A stretch of 6,329 bases of DNA from an uncultured Methylobacter sp. (GTDB lineage Bacteria; Pseudomonadota; Gammaproteobacteria; Methylococcales; Methylomonadaceae), in the NCBI GenBank assembly GCA_903831545.1, contig CAIKYI010000273.1, positions 1 to 6,329 of the forward strand. The letters run 5' to 3'. The number at the start of each line of letters is the position of its first letter. Within the stretch, counting starts at the first letter, position 1. The notes under the pieces were generated by a model that ran no database searches, was not told the origin of the DNA, and was given only the letters and a program-made list of their open reading frames with translations. The translations under genes and the position numbers were made by a program. This document shows positions 5,914 through 6,329 of this stretch, piece by piece.

Positions 5914-6211
5914 CTTATTAAGTCGTAACAACTCCGTTAGGCTGATATTTTTTATCTTGAATATAAGTTCCGCTTTTGCTGCGGACACCGTTACGACAGA
6001 TACAGATCGCGGTGAAATGCTTTACAACAATCATTGCATACAATGTCACAACGAGCAGGTTTATTGGCGAGATAAGAAACTGGCTACTGACTCTAAAAGT
6101 CTAATAGACCAGGTTAATCGTTGGCAACATAGTGCCGGACTTGAATGGAGTAAGACTGATATCAGTGAAGTCACTCGTTACCTGAATAACAAATACTATC
6201 GTTACCCATAA
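5906..6211 (+). CDS. Small exported monohaem cytochrome c
   Basis: The 101-residue precursor has a signal peptide (basic N-terminus with Arg7 and Arg12, hydrophobic 13-24, cleavage likely after AFA at 23-25) and a mature part of about 76 residues. One haem-binding motif, CIQCH (44-48), attaches haem covalently in the periplasm, with His48 as proximal ligand. The C-terminal part, with WRDKKLATD (54-62), RWQ (72-74) and RYLNNKYYRY (91-100), resembles a family of small proteobacterial cytochromes as I recall it. The usual distal Met is missing, since no Met follows the haem motif; His75 is one candidate distal ligand. The role is electron transfer with unknown partners. The start overlaps the preceding 57-codon ORF by 8 bp and has only a weak GGTG ribosome site, so it is probably translated by coupling. 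No terminator is seen after the stop. Confidence 0.88.
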   Translation: MFNLLSRNNSVRLIFFILNISSAFAADTVTTDTDRGEMLYNNHCIQCHNEQVYWRDKKLATDSKSLIDQVNRWQHSAGLEWSKTDISEVTRYLNNKYYRYP

Positions 6212-6249
6212 GTTATTCATAACGAGGTAAATGGTTTAGACGATCAGAT

Positions 6250-6293
6250 CCCCAAAACCCCAAAACCCCAAAACCCCAAAACCCCAAAACCCC
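6250..6293. repeat. Perfect 8-bp tandem repeat, CCCCAAAA x 5.5
   Basis: Six CCCC tracts are separated by five AAAA tracts without a single mismatch. The complementary strand reads G4T4, the same unit as the telomere repeat of hypotrichous ciliates. With six G4 tracts and 4-nt loops it can form an intramolecular G-quadruplex on the minus strand, and possibly an i-motif on the plus strand. Perfect short-unit repeats change copy number easily by slipped-strand mispairing. The array lies 38 bp after the cytochrome stop and touches the ATG of the next open frame. It is not coding in any frame I can support. Confidence 0.9.
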
Positions 6294-6329
6294 ATGAGTT
6301 TAAAAAAGAGAAGAATTCAAGAAATTAAT
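6294..6329 (+). CDS. Possible start of a downstream gene, cut by the window edge
   Basis: ATG 6294 opens the only plus-strand frame at this end without a stop, giving 12 codons: MSLKKRRIQEIN. No Shine-Dalgarno precedes it, because the repeat array occupies that position. An in-frame TAG at 6237-6239 excludes an upstream ATG start. The real start may lie beyond the window, and too little is visible to name a family. Confidence 0.3.
   Translation, partial: MSLKKRRIQEIN

Noticed and set aside
6212..6223. GTTAT-TC-ATAAC inverted repeat after the cytochrome gene as a terminator
   Set aside because: The 2-nt loop is too tight, the stem is short and AT-rich, and no T run follows.
6250..6293. C4A4 array as a CRISPR or as a eukaryotic telomere
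   Set aside because: The unit is 8 bp with no spacers, so it is not CRISPR. The array is internal, short and flanked by bacterial genes, so the telomere match is only in unit sequence.
6240..6296. 19-codon minus-strand frame through the G4T4 repeat (Gly/Phe/Trp-rich)
   Set aside because: Very short, no ribosome site, and a trivial translation of the repeat.

Overview
The window looks like chromosomal DNA of an AT-rich gammaproteobacterium. The gene set (an HDOD signalling protein, an oxidoreductase-SelD fusion, MnmH/SelU and a small monohaem c-type cytochrome) fits methanotroph-like or related aquatic Gammaproteobacteria. That placement is inferred from recalled family distributions, not from a search.

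Left part (1-1340): two signalling genes diverge from a 275-bp AT-rich gap. The leftward one is cut by the window edge and looks like the N-terminal half of a receiver domain whose phosphorylatable Asp is replaced by Asn. The rightward one encodes a complete 279-residue single-domain HDOD protein behind two good sigma70-like promoters.

Middle part (1376-4721, minus strand): a two-gene selenium operon, transcribed mnmH then selD, with an 11-bp overlap. SelD is fused behind an FAD/NAD(P)-dependent oxidoreductase domain (756 residues). It makes selenophosphate, which MnmH uses to convert 2-thiouridine to 2-selenouridine at the wobble position of certain tRNAs. Next comes a 174-bp gap with a short perfect inverted repeat, then a minus-strand gene (4896-5198) for an exported cysteine-rich protein built of two copies of a four-cysteine module.

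Right part (5199-6329): about 540 bp without a convincing gene of normal size. Its right half holds a candidate regulatory region reading to the right: a tandem TTGACAC repeat, then three consecutive hairpins, the last an intrinsic-terminator-like stem with a T run. It looks like a structured leader/attenuator or a small RNA. Just after it, with a good Shine-Dalgarno, is a 57-codon basic ORF whose end overlaps the start of an exported monohaem cytochrome c gene by 8 bp. After the cytochrome gene there is a perfect 8-bp tandem repeat (six CCCC tracts separated by five AAAA tracts). It directly abuts an ATG that opens an ORF running off the window.

The least explained elements are the structured leader with its small coupled ORF, the C4A4 tandem repeat and the duplicated cysteine-rich module.
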